Assembly: GCA_028283605.1 (NCBI GenBank)
Contig: JAPWKH010000011.1
Location: forward strand, 17,399 to 81,398
Length of the DNA: 64,000 nt
Origin: Arachidicoccus sp.
GTDB lineage: Bacteria; Bacteroidota; Bacteroidia; Chitinophagales; Chitinophagaceae
Direction: 5' to 3'
Under the pieces are notes generated by a model that saw only the letters and a list, made by a program, of their open reading frames with translations, made no database searches and was not told where the DNA came from. This document shows, piece by piece, positions 1 to 8,718 of this stretch. Position numbers and translations under genes: made by a program. Each line of letters starts with the position of its first letter. Within the stretch, counting starts at the first letter, position 1.

Positions 1-1193
1 TCTTTCGAAAAGAAGCCCGAAAACGGCGGCACGCCTGCAATTGCGAAGCAAGCTAATAAAAATGTGATATGCGTAATTGGCATAAATTTTTTCAGTCCGC
101 CCATTTTTCTGGAATCCTGTTCGCCGCCCATCGCATGAATCACAGAACCTGCGCCAAGGAATAATAATGCTTTGAAGAATGCGTGCGTCATTACATGAAA
201 AATAGCGCCGCCATAAGAGCCAACGCCAAGACCTAAAAACATATAACCTAATTGACTTACTGTAGAATAAGCCAATACTTTTTTAATATCATTTTGCTGC
301 ACGGCAATTGTAGCTGCAAACACAGCCGTTGCTACGCCGATGATAGCAATTATTTGATTTGTGCAAGGCGCTAAGACATATAATAAATTGCTGCGTGCAA
401 TCATGTAGATGCCTGCCGTTACCATCGTTGCTGCATGTATCAATGCGGAAACCGGCGTAGGGCCTGCCATTGCATCGGGCAACCATGTGTATAAAGGAAT
501 TTGTGCGCTCTTGCCGGTTGCACCTACAAATAACAATAATGTAATTGCCGTAATTTCTTTAGGTGTGAATTTTGCAAGTGATGCCTGCGTAAAAACTTCG
601 CTATAAGTAAGCGTTCCTAATTTGGATAGAATCCAAAACAAAGCAATCAAAAATCCGAAATCGCCTATGCGGTTCATCACAAAGGCTTTCTTGGCAGCAT
701 ACGTATAATTAGTATTTTTAAACCAATAACCGATTAATAAATAAGAACACAATCCTACGCCCTCCCAGCCGATGAACATGATTAAATAATTCGCGCCCAT
801 CACGAGCAACAACATCGAGAAAACAAACAGATTGAGATAAGAAAAATATCGTGCAAAATGCGGCGCAGTTTCGTCATGCATGTATGATGTTGAATATACA
901 TGAATTAAAAAACCAACGCCTGTAATGATGAGTAAGAATATAGAAGATAATTGATCTATTTGAAAAGCAAATGGTACTTTGAAACTTGCTACATTAATAA
1001 AATCAAAATAAGCCGCAACGCCTGTGTTTCCTGCCTTCACATCGAAGAACAATATGAGACTTATAATAAAAGATAGCAGCAATGCTCCGCAACCAACAAT
1101 TCCCGTTGCAGTCTTGCTCAGTTGTTTGCGAAATAATCCGTTAATCAAAAATCCGATTAACGGAAATAAAGGTACCAAGTATGCTAAACTCAT
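1..1193 (-). CDS. nuoL: NADH-quinone oxidoreductase subunit L (5' part, runs off window)
   Basis: Proton-pumping antiporter-like subunit at the distal end of the complex I membrane arm. The visible 397 codons begin MSLAYLVPLFPLIGF and show many membrane helices. Family landmarks are FIGWEGVGLCSYLLIGYW, ATGKSAQIPLYTWLPDAM with the proton-path lysine, and TPVSALIHAATMVTAG with the conserved helix-breaking and His positions. The C-terminal antiporter helices and the long lateral helix lie outside the window. It follows nuoK in the operon, and nuoM and nuoN would be expected beyond the edge. The reading frame is open to base 1. Confidence 0.96.
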   Translation of the reverse strand, partial: MSLAYLVPLFPLIGFLINGLFRKQLSKTATGIVGCGALLLSFIISLILFFDVKAGNTGVAAYFDFINVASFKVPFAFQIDQLSSIFLLIITGVGFLIHVYSTSYMHDETAPHFARYFSYLNLFVFSMLLLVMGANYLIMFIGWEGVGLCSYLLIGYWFKNTNYTYAAKKAFVMNRIGDFGFLIALFWILSKLGTLTYSEVFTQASLAKFTPKEITAITLLLFVGATGKSAQIPLYTWLPDAMAGPTPVSALIHAATMVTAGIYMIARSNLLYVLAPCTNQIIAIIGVATAVFAATIAVQQNDIKKVLAYSTVSQLGYMFLGLGVGSYGGAIFHVMTHAFFKALLFLGAGSVIHAMGGEQDSRKMGGLKKFMPITHITFLLACFAIAGVPPFSGFFSK

Positions 1194-1280
1194 ATTTCGA
1201 AGTAAAAAGTTCTACGTTTTATGTTATAAGTTATAAGTAATCAGACAATTAATTTTCAACTTATCAAATCTTCAAATTGT

Positions 1281-1604
1281 CTAATTCTTTAGTCTGTTCA
1301 AAAAGTTTATATCCACCGAATGCGTATTCCTGTACATCATTACGATAATTGCCAATCCTACACTCACTTCTGCCGCTGCAACTACCATTACAAAGAATAC
1401 AAAAAGCTGCCCGTCAATCCCGGCTAAAGGATTATTCGGCAAAGCCGCATGTGTTTTGGAAAATGCTACCAGCAACAAATTCGCTGCATTAAGCATCATT
1501 TCAATACACATAAAAATAATAATAGCATTACGGCGAATCAACACACCCAATACGCCGATACAAAACAGTGTTACAGCCAAAGCGATATAATATTGAATAG
1601 GCAT
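1281..1604 (-). CDS. nuoK: NADH-quinone oxidoreductase subunit K
   Basis: Small membrane subunit of complex I, MrpC-like. The 107 residues form three hydrophobic helices. The conserved membrane glutamates lie in [18 protein letters not shown] and in [15 protein letters not shown], which couple to proton transfer in the family. The length matches the usual 100-110. It sits between nuoJ and nuoL in the standard order, with short AT-rich gaps of about 90 bases on either side. Confidence 0.96.
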   Translation of the reverse strand: MPIQYYIALAVTLFCIGVLGVLIRRNAIIIFMCIEMMLNAANLLLVAFSKTHAALPNNPLAGIDGQLFVFFVMVVAAAEVSVGLAIIVMMYRNTHSVDINFLNRLKN

Positions 1605-1697
1605 ATTCTCAATGAATAATTAATAATGAACAATTAATAACTTAAAATCATTTATAAATCCTGCGAGTCATTCAGATCTCACAAATCATGGTTCAGA

Positions 1698-2210
1698 CTA
1701 TTGTTTCTTTCCTATTACAACTGCGCCAACCATTGCACTCAAAAACAACACGCTGCATATTTCAAAAGGGAAAGCATATTGTGTGAAAAGTACGCTTCCT
1801 AAATTCTTAATCAATCCGATATTCCCTGTATTGAAAGTTGCATTTAATTTTTGTTTGCCTAATTGTTCTGTGTACGTTCTCACGGCTGAAATTAGAATCC
1901 ACAACAACATTCCGGCCGAAACTATTCCTGCTAATTTCATCCAAAGATTTTTACGTTGTTCGGTATTTGAATTTAAGTTCATCAACATGATGACGAATAG
2001 AAACAGCACCATGATAGCGCCTGCATATACAATTATATTTACAATGGCGAGAAACTGTGCATTCAGCAAAATATAATGCCCGGAAATTGTAAAGAAAGTC
2101 GCCACCAGCCACAACACGCTATGCACCGGATTTTTGCTCGCAATCACCATGATAGCGCAAAAAATGGTAAGTACACTCAGCACAGAAAAAAGTATCGTAT
2201 TAATTCCCAT
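1698..2210 (-). CDS. nuoJ: NADH-quinone oxidoreductase subunit J
   Basis: Membrane subunit of complex I with five predicted helices in 170 residues. The conserved NIIVYAGAIMVLFLFVIMLMN stretch is the TM3 region whose pi-bulge is linked to quinone-proton coupling in the family. The start MGINTILFSVLSV is 28 bases after nuoI. Length and position are typical. Confidence 0.95.
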   Translation of the reverse strand: MGINTILFSVLSVLTIFCAIMVIASKNPVHSVLWLVATFFTISGHYILLNAQFLAIVNIIVYAGAIMVLFLFVIMLMNLNSNTEQRKNLWMKLAGIVSAGMLLWILISAVRTYTEQLGKQKLNATFNTGNIGLIKNLGSVLFTQYAFPFEICSVLFLSAMVGAVVIGKKQ

Positions 2211-2238
2211 TATCTAATTTTCAATATTCTTAAATATA

Positions 2239-2802
2239 TTAATCGAAGAATGCACTTGCTGTAGTAGGCACATCTTTACCCAAAGCCTTTTCGTAATCTT
2301 CTTTCTCTGTATTTTTATTTGGAATCAGCATATCTTCTTTTGCATAAATAAATTTTTTACGTGCATAGTCCGAAGGCGTAAATGTTTCGCTCAAATATAT
2401 AGCATCTTTCGGGCAAGCCTCCTCGCACATGCCGCAGAAAATACAACGCAGCATATTGATTTCATATTTCGCTGCATATTTTTCTTCACGATACAAATTC
2501 TCCTCTTCCGGCAATCGTTCCGCAGCCTCCATCGTAATCGCTTCAGCCGGGCAGGCCAATGCACACAATCCACAAGCAGTACATCTTTCGCGCCCTTCTT
2601 CATCACGGTTCAGCACGTGCAATCCTCTGAATACCGGACTGAACGGACGTTTCACTTCGGGATAAGAATAAGTTGCCGGTTTTTTGAAAAAATGTTTCAG
2701 CGTAATACCCATACCTTTTACAATCGCAGGCAGGTAAAGGCTTTCCACAAAAGTCATCGGACTCCTGTCCACATTTTCAGATCTGTTCGTTAAAGTTTGC
2801 AT
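2239..2802 (-). CDS. nuoI: NADH-quinone oxidoreductase subunit I (two 4Fe-4S ferredoxin)
   Basis: Peripheral-arm iron-sulfur subunit that carries electrons from NuoG towards the N2 cluster in NuoB. Two ferredoxin-type motifs are plain: CTACGLCALACP at about residue 76 and CIFCGMCEEACP at about 119, which together ligate two [4Fe-4S] clusters. The protein has 187 residues. It is separated from nuoH by an atypical gap of about 500 bases holding a small membrane ORF and a GC-richer repeat. Confidence 0.97.
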   Translation of the reverse strand: MQTLTNRSENVDRSPMTFVESLYLPAIVKGMGITLKHFFKKPATYSYPEVKRPFSPVFRGLHVLNRDEEGRERCTACGLCALACPAEAITMEAAERLPEEENLYREEKYAAKYEINMLRCIFCGMCEEACPKDAIYLSETFTPSDYARKKFIYAKEDMLIPNKNTEKEDYEKALGKDVPTTASAFFD

Positions 2803-2819
2803 ATCAATTTATTTATGAT

Positions 2820-2965
2820 TTGGGCGTGCCACCACGCTCCGTTTTCCATTTCATTTCATCATCCATTTTACCGCGTGCTGTCGGGCTATTTGCTTGTAGT
2901 CCTCGCTCGTACCTCGTTGCGGGCTACCGCTTTTCTATCCCTCACGCGCTCCGCGTTTCAAAAGG
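2820..2965. repeat. GC-richer interspersed intergenic repeat
   Basis: This stretch between nuoI and the small membrane ORF is much richer in G and C than other gaps here. It contains the phrases TCGGGCTATTTGC, GTAGTCCTCGCTCG and CTATCCCTCACGCG. From memory, similar phrases recur in intergenic repeats of many Bacteroidota genomes. It has no coding potential supported by homology. Only one copy is in the window, so its repeat status is recall rather than something shown here. Confidence 0.5.
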
Positions 2966-3152
2966 TCTTCTGTTCTTTTTTAAAAATTCTCTTTGTCAAA
3001 ACAAAAGTAAAAAACAGCCAAAAAGCTAATGCAACGCTTGCTAAACTTATACGCCAAACTTCATGATGCTCAATACCCTTCATTAATCCATACATTCCTT
3101 CGGCGATTAAAAACAAAGAAATAAAAAATGGAATAAATATTTTCTTTTTCAT
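2958..3152 (-). CDS. Small two-helix membrane protein inside the nuo operon
   Basis: The 64-residue ORF starts MKKKIFIPFFISLF and has two hydrophobic segments (about residues 5-25 and 35-54) separated by a short loop containing HHEVW. It ends in a basic tail. I do not recognise a family. It is co-directional with nuoH upstream and nuoI downstream, so it would be co-transcribed with complex I. Its 3' end overlaps the edge of the GC-rich repeat. It could be a real accessory membrane peptide or a chance ORF. Confidence 0.45.
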   Translation of the reverse strand: MKKKIFIPFFISLFLIAEGMYGLMKGIEHHEVWRISLASVALAFWLFFTFVLTKRIFKKEQKTF

Positions 3153-3207
3153 AAAATCAATATATCATATATCAGCTTTTGCCAAATTTTTATTCCAATC
3201 CTTCTTT

Positions 3208-3239
3208 ATGTTCGACCCCGTTAGGTTGCAGGTTTGTAC
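3208..3239 (-). repeat. REP-like palindromic unit
   Basis: On the minus strand this reads AACC, TAACGG, GGTCGAACAT, which closely matches the unit around 39449-39474 (GACC, CTGACGC, GGTCGAACAT). The stem is CAACC/GGTCG with G-U pairs. It lies in the nuoH to small-ORF gap. The call rests on the match between the two sites in this window. Confidence 0.4.
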
Positions 3240-3318
3240 AAAATAAAATTGTTACAAATGATTGACTCCCACAGATTTATACGTAATTCATTTTCAAATT
3301 CCCAAATTTTCAAATCAC

Positions 3319-4362
3319 TTATTTATGCAACCACAAAATTACCACTGCCGTGATCAACATATTCGCCAAAGCCAAAGGCAATAATTTTTTCCAGCCCAGA
3401 TTCATCAATTGATCATAACGGAAACGCGGAATTGTCCAGCGCACCCACATAAACAAAAAGATGAAAAACAAAACTTTTGCCATCAATGCAATAATTCCGA
3501 TCAGCGCTGCAAAGTTAGCGGAATGATTTGCAGGATTAAAGAAAGGCAAATCATAACCGCCAAAATACATAGTTGCCATCACAGCACTTGAGATAAACAT
3601 ATTTACATATTCCGCAAACAGGTAAAATCCCATTTTCATCGAAGAATATTCCTGGTGATAACCCATATTCAATTCATTCTCTGCTTCCGCCAAATCAAAT
3701 GGCGTGCGGTTACATTCTGCAAATGCACAAACCAAAAATATTATAAAGCCTAATGGTTGATAACATACATTCCATAGATGTCCTACTTGTTGTGCCGCAA
3801 TTGTTTTCAAGCTCAAAGAACCTGTCAGCATCAGCAATGCAATCAACGACATCCCCATTGCCAGTTCATAACTGATTGCCTGTGAAGCGCCGCGTAGAGC
3901 AGCCATTAAGGAAAATTTATTGTTCGATGCCCAGCCGCCAATCATAATTCCGTAAACGCCCAAACTTACAACGCCAAACACATACAAAATCCCAATGTTC
4001 ACATCTGCGATTTGCAAAGGCACTATTCTTTTTCCTATTTCCAAATGATTACCCCAAGGAATCACAGCACTTGTAATCAATGCAGCAGTCATCGACATGG
4101 CAGGCCCTAAAATAAAAAGCCATTTATTAGCGGCATTCGGTATTACATCTTCCTTAAAGATCAATTTTGCGCCGTCCGCCAAAGGCTGCAGCAGACCAAA
4201 TGGCCCTGCGCGGTTTGGTCCTATTCTATCCTGAAAGAAAGCAGCAATTTTTCTTTCGCCATAAGTCGAATAGAGTGCTATTACTAGACTTGCTAAAACA
4301 ACTACAACAATTAAAATTAATTTTTCAATTATAAGTGCCCAATCAATTACTAATAAAGTCAT
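3319..4362 (-). CDS. nuoH: NADH-quinone oxidoreductase subunit H
   Basis: Membrane subunit that forms much of the quinone-binding cavity. In 347 residues with about eight helices it keeps GERKIAAFFQDRIGPNRAG near the N-terminus, FAECNRTPFDLAEAENEL (the conserved acidic loop at the quinone site) and FMWVRWTIPRFRYDQLM near the C-terminus. The length is normal. It follows nuoG by 17 bases and is surely co-transcribed with it. Confidence 0.97.
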   Translation of the reverse strand: MTLLVIDWALIIEKLILIVVVVLASLVIALYSTYGERKIAAFFQDRIGPNRAGPFGLLQPLADGAKLIFKEDVIPNAANKWLFILGPAMSMTAALITSAVIPWGNHLEIGKRIVPLQIADVNIGILYVFGVVSLGVYGIMIGGWASNNKFSLMAALRGASQAISYELAMGMSLIALLMLTGSLSLKTIAAQQVGHLWNVCYQPLGFIIFLVCAFAECNRTPFDLAEAENELNMGYHQEYSSMKMGFYLFAEYVNMFISSAVMATMYFGGYDLPFFNPANHSANFAALIGIIALMAKVLFFIFLFMWVRWTIPRFRYDQLMNLGWKKLLPLALANMLITAVVILWLHK

Positions 4363-4379
4363 TTTGAATATTATATAAA

Positions 4380-5465
4380 TTATTGCTGTTTATTTTTAAA
4401 ATCTTTTGAATTCGCTGGACCTTCAATCATACTCAAATCTCTATTCTTTTCATTTACTTTACTGACATTATGAATATCTAGGAATAATCGCGGCTTTTTG
4501 CCAATAATCTCATCGATCGTTTCCTTCGGCTTATCCAAATTGAAATACTTATTTTGATTGATAACAGAATGACGACTTACAGGGCTAACTTCCTCAATTA
4601 CCCAATCACTTGTTTTCTTTTTCTCGAAGCGACATTCATTACAAATCCAATCTTCTACTTCACCCCACTGATCTTTTCGAGCTGTTACACGAAATACTTC
4701 ATCGCCCCGGTTCCAAATAGTTACTTTTCCACTGCAAGTAGGACAGTCCCGATGCGCATTTAAAGGTTTTAAAAACCATACACGATTTTTGAAACGGAAA
4801 GTCCTGTCCGTTAGCGCACCTACAGGACAAACATCGATGATATTTCCAATAAATTCATTATCCAGATGCTGATCTAGATATGAAGCAATTTGTGCATGAT
4901 CACCTCTATCTACAACGCCATGTTCACGTTTTTTAGTCAATTGCTCTGCAGTCATTACACAACGATAACAAAGTATGCAACGTGTCATGTGTAATTGAAT
5001 CTTATCACCAAGATTATGCTTTGGAAAAGTTCGGCGCTGAAACTCGTATCTTGTACCTGCCTTGCCATGATCATATCCTAAATCTTGCAATTTACATTCA
5101 CCTGCTTGGTCACATATAGGGCAATCTAACGGATGATTGATTAATAAAAATTCTACAACACCTGCACGTGCATCTTTTACTCTGTCGGAAGTTATGTTTT
5201 TTACTTCCATGCCATCCATTACTGTAGTTCTGCAACTTGCCATGAGCTTAGGCATGGGGCGCGGATCTTTTTCTGATCCTTTGCTTACTTCTACTAAACA
5301 AGTACGGCATTTACCTCCACTTCCTTTTAGCTTGCTGTAATAGCACATTGTAGGTGGTGCAATATCACCCCCAATTTTACGAGCCGCTTCCAATATTGTG
5401 GTTCCCGCAGGAACTTCCACGGTAATATTATCTATTGTGACCTTAAAATTTGGTACGTCAGCCAT
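4380..5465 (-). CDS. nuoG: NADH-quinone oxidoreductase subunit G, short form
   Basis: Iron-sulfur subunit of the peripheral arm. The N-terminal [2Fe-2S] ferredoxin domain has CYYSKLKGSGGKCRTCLVEV. It is followed by the His/Cys cluster motif (HPLDCPICDQAGECKLQDLG) and a ferredoxin pair beginning CILCYRC. The protein is about 361 residues, against about 900 in E. coli, and lacks the molybdopterin-like domain. A short form is, as I recall, common in Bacteroidota, so this is not truncation. I chose the ATG giving MADVPNFK; a TTG three codons upstream is also open. nuoF lies 27 bases upstream. Confidence 0.95.
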   Translation of the reverse strand: MADVPNFKVTIDNITVEVPAGTTILEAARKIGGDIAPPTMCYYSKLKGSGGKCRTCLVEVSKGSEKDPRPMPKLMASCRTTVMDGMEVKNITSDRVKDARAGVVEFLLINHPLDCPICDQAGECKLQDLGYDHGKAGTRYEFQRRTFPKHNLGDKIQLHMTRCILCYRCVMTAEQLTKKREHGVVDRGDHAQIASYLDQHLDNEFIGNIIDVCPVGALTDRTFRFKNRVWFLKPLNAHRDCPTCSGKVTIWNRGDEVFRVTARKDQWGEVEDWICNECRFEKKKTSDWVIEEVSPVSRHSVINQNKYFNLDKPKETIDEIIGKKPRLFLDIHNVSKVNEKNRDLSMIEGPANSKDFKNKQQ

Positions 5466-5492
5466 GATTGTCAATTCATAAATTATAAAACT

Positions 5493-6836
5493 CTATACTG
5501 CTATTTCCAAAGGATCTGCATAATGCGCAATTCCGTAATTGTGCGTTTGCGCTTCATCCGGATTTAAAATATGCCATTCAAATTCGTCTCTGAAATGCCT
5601 AATTGCTGCAGCTACAGGCCATGCAGCCGCATCTCCTAATGGACAAATCGTATTGCCTTCAATCCTGCGTTGAATATCCCATAACAAATCTATATCGCTC
5701 AATTTGCCTTTACCTTTTTCTATCGCGAGTAATATTTTTTCCATCCAGCCCGTTCCTTCGCGGCAAGGCGAACATTGTCCGCAACTTTCGTGACGATAAA
5801 AACGAGCTAATGTATAAGTATGTTTTACTACACATTGATCTTCGTCCAACACAATGAATCCTCCGGAACCTAAAGCTGTTCCTGTTGCAAATCCACCATC
5901 TGCTAAACTTTCATAATTCATTAATCTCGTATCTCCTTTTGCCGTTTTGAGTAAAAGATTTGCCGGTAAAATAGGTACTGAAGAGCCACCTGGAATACAA
6001 GCTTTTAATTTTTTACCTTTCGGAATACCTCCACACCAATCATCGCTGAAGATAAATTCCTCTACACTCAAATCAAAAGGTATTTCGTATACTCCGGGTT
6101 TATTTAAATTTCCACATGCAGAAATTAATTTTGTACCTGTTGATTTCCCTACACCGATTTTACCGTATTCTTCACCGCCAATCATGATGATAGGGCTAAC
6201 CGTTGCTATAGTTTCAACATTATTTACAACAGTAGGTCGCATCCAAGCACCTTGTACTGCTGGAAAAGGTGGTTTTATACGAGGATTGCCACGCTTACCT
6301 TCCAAACTTTCTATAAGAGCTGTTTCCTCACCGCATATGTAGGCGCCGGCACCACGATGAACATAAATTTCCAAATCGAATCCGCTTCCTAAAATATTTT
6401 TTCCCAGATAACCCGCGGCTTTTGCTTCTGCAATAGCTTGTTCAAGAATGTCCGGAATCCATGCATATTCGCCTCTAATGTAGATATAGCTAGTATTTGA
6501 GCCAAGTGCATAAGAAGAAATAATCATTCCTTCGATAAACAAATGCGGAAGAAATTCCATCAGATATCTGTCTTTAAAAGTTCCCGGTTCGCTTTCATCT
6601 GCATTGCACACCAAATGGCGCGGAACGCCTTCGGGCTTCGCAATGAAACTCCATTTTAGTCCCGTAGGAAAACCTGCGCCGCCGCGACCGCGCAAACCGC
6701 TTTTCTTTACTTCCTCAACAATTTCTTCGGGCGCCATCTTTAAAGCTTTTTCTACGCTTTGATAGCCTCCGTTTTTCTTCCAAACGTCGTAATAGCGGAT
6801 GCCTTCTATATGTGCTTTATCTAAAAGTAATTTCAT
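5493..6836 (-). CDS. nuoF: NADH-quinone oxidoreductase subunit F (NADH/FMN-binding)
   Basis: Flavoprotein that oxidises NADH and passes electrons to iron-sulfur clusters. In 447 residues it shows GLRGRGGAGFPTGLKW (NADH/FMN fold), CNADESEPGTFKDR, GAGAYICGEETALIESLEG and the [4Fe-4S] ligands in ESCGQCSPCREGTGW with the distal Cys in NTICPLGDAAAWP. Length and motif order are canonical. nuoE lies 25 bases upstream. Confidence 0.98.
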   Translation of the reverse strand: MKLLLDKAHIEGIRYYDVWKKNGGYQSVEKALKMAPEEIVEEVKKSGLRGRGGAGFPTGLKWSFIAKPEGVPRHLVCNADESEPGTFKDRYLMEFLPHLFIEGMIISSYALGSNTSYIYIRGEYAWIPDILEQAIAEAKAAGYLGKNILGSGFDLEIYVHRGAGAYICGEETALIESLEGKRGNPRIKPPFPAVQGAWMRPTVVNNVETIATVSPIIMIGGEEYGKIGVGKSTGTKLISACGNLNKPGVYEIPFDLSVEEFIFSDDWCGGIPKGKKLKACIPGGSSVPILPANLLLKTAKGDTRLMNYESLADGGFATGTALGSGGFIVLDEDQCVVKHTYTLARFYRHESCGQCSPCREGTGWMEKILLAIEKGKGKLSDIDLLWDIQRRIEGNTICPLGDAAAWPVAAAIRHFRDEFEWHILNPDEAQTHNYGIAHYADPLEIAV

Positions 6837-6861
6837 TTTTAATTAATTAAAATAATTAATC

Positions 6862-7365
6862 TTAACTATCAACTTTTGCCGTACCTGCTTTGCATTCTTC
6901 AATCAACGAATCCACTTTTTCTTTCGTCAAATGCTCACGATAAAACTTGCCCAACTGCATCATCGGCGCATAACCGCAAGCACCTAAACATTCCGCAGGC
7001 TTTAATGTAAACAATCCGTCTGCCGTAGTTTCGCCGGGTTTAATGCCAAGCTTATCTTCGATGTATTGAATAATCTCATCGCTGCCGTTGAGCATACAAG
7101 GCCCTGTCTGACAAACTTCCAACACATATTTACCGACAGGTTTTATATTGAGCATGGAATAAAACGTTGCCACTTCGTATACTTCCACAGGAAGAATATT
7201 CAACAAACCTGCAACATAATCCATTGTTTCAGGACTCAGCCAACCACCAAATTCGTTCTGCGCCAAATGCAATACAGGAATCAACGCACTTTTTTGTTTT
7301 CCTTCGGGATAACGCGCTATGATTTCGTTTACTTTTTTTAATTTATCTTCTGAAAACTGCACCAT
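6862..7365 (-). CDS. nuoE: NADH-quinone oxidoreductase subunit E
   Basis: Thioredoxin-fold subunit carrying the N1a [2Fe-2S] cluster. Its four cysteine ligands fall in CQTGPCML and in ECLGACGYAPMM, spaced as in the family. The 167 residues are normal. The 99-base gap to nuoD upstream is AT-rich, with repeated TTTGAAAATTTG-like words able to pair with ATTTTCAAATTCTCAAATT further along. I see no promoter in it. Confidence 0.97.
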   Translation of the reverse strand: MVQFSEDKLKKVNEIIARYPEGKQKSALIPVLHLAQNEFGGWLSPETMDYVAGLLNILPVEVYEVATFYSMLNIKPVGKYVLEVCQTGPCMLNGSDEIIQYIEDKLGIKPGETTADGLFTLKPAECLGACGYAPMMQLGKFYREHLTKEKVDSLIEECKAGTAKVDS

Positions 7366-7464
7366 ATTAATTTGAAAATTTCATGATTTGAAAATTTGAA
7401 AATTATCTGTTACTATGCTACTTTATTTTCAAATTCTCAAATTGACTCATTGTCTATTTTAATT

Positions 7465-8700
7465 TTACGCATCCATTTCGCCCGCAATCAAATTCAAACT
7501 ACTCATTACCAAAACCGCATCGCTAATCATTGCCCCCTTAGTTAATTCCGAAAAAGACTGATAATAAATAAAGCAAGGTCTACGGAAGTGTAGTCTATAC
7601 GGTGTTCTTCCACCATCGCTGATTAAATAAAATCCTAATTCACCATTAGCTCCTTCTACACAATTGTACACTTCGCCTGCCGGCATTTCTGTTTCACCCA
7701 TCACAATTTTAAAGTGGTAAATGAGCGCTTCCATCTTTGTATAAACATCCGCTTTCTTAGGCAAATAATAATCAGGCGCATCAGCATGATATACTTCTGC
7801 TTCTTCGCCTTTAAAATCCTGTATTTTTTGATATGCCTGCTTAATAATTTCTATAGACTCCCACATTTCTTTATTACGCACGAGATATCTGTCATACACA
7901 TCGCCTGTAGTTCCTACAGGAATTTTAAATTCAAAATCTTCATAGCTGGAATAAGGAGTATGTACACGCACATCATAATCCACGCCTGCCGCACGAAGGT
8001 TGGGGCCGGTAAAACCATAACTTAGCGCGCGTTCTGCAGAAATTGCGCCTGCACCGATACAGCGTTCCATGAAAACACGGTTGCGTGTAGCCAAATTTTC
8101 AAACTCTCTTAATGCTTTTGGATATTCGTTTAAAAATTTTTCTATTTTCTTCCAAGCGGTATCGCTGAAATTCCTTTCAAAACCACCGATGCGACCAATT
8201 GTTGTAGTAAGACGGGAACCGCAGATTTCTTCGTAAATTTCATAGATTAATTCGCGGTATTCCATCAGATAAGTAAACGGCGTTAAACCACCGGCATCCA
8301 CCACCATGATAGAATTGCAAATCAAATGATCGGCAATGCGCGCAAGTTCCATGATAATGATGCGCATATAATCCACACGCTTGGGAGTTTTGATACCTAA
8401 TAATTTTTCGCAGGTCAGGTGCCAGCCCATATTATTAATTGGACTGCTGCAATAATTCAACCTGTCGGTCAAAGGCGTGATTTGATACAAAGACCTCCGC
8501 TCTGCAATCTTCTCGAACGCACGATGAATGTAGCCAACGGTTTGTTCCGAAGAAACAATACGCTCGCCGTCCACTTCCAGAATATTCTGAAACACACCGT
8601 GTGTCGCAGGGTGCGTAGGACCGAGATTCAACGTTGTGGTTGTTTTCTCGATAGAACCATCGGGAAGTTTTATATTGTGTTGTATGAGTTCGTCTGTCAT
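7465..8700 (-). CDS. nuoD: NADH-quinone oxidoreductase subunit D
   Basis: 49-kDa-type subunit that lines the quinone pocket near cluster N2. Landmarks in 411 residues are LGPTHPATHGVFQNILEVDG (quinone-contacting His), GYIHRAFEKIAE, RLNYCSSP, and the C-terminal SFSELTKGAMISDAVLVMSSL. nuoC and nuoD are separate genes here, with an unrelated exported protein between them. Confidence 0.97.
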   Translation of the reverse strand: MTDELIQHNIKLPDGSIEKTTTTLNLGPTHPATHGVFQNILEVDGERIVSSEQTVGYIHRAFEKIAERRSLYQITPLTDRLNYCSSPINNMGWHLTCEKLLGIKTPKRVDYMRIIIMELARIADHLICNSIMVVDAGGLTPFTYLMEYRELIYEIYEEICGSRLTTTIGRIGGFERNFSDTAWKKIEKFLNEYPKALREFENLATRNRVFMERCIGAGAISAERALSYGFTGPNLRAAGVDYDVRVHTPYSSYEDFEFKIPVGTTGDVYDRYLVRNKEMWESIEIIKQAYQKIQDFKGEEAEVYHADAPDYYLPKKADVYTKMEALIYHFKIVMGETEMPAGEVYNCVEGANGELGFYLISDGGRTPYRLHFRRPCFIYYQSFSELTKGAMISDAVLVMSSLNLIAGEMDA

Positions 8701-8718
8701 TTATTATAGCATTACAAC

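Noticed and set aside
4380..5465. Truncated nuoG
   Set aside because: All iron-sulfur motifs are present, and the short form without the molybdopterin-like domain is, to my knowledge, the usual one in this phylum.
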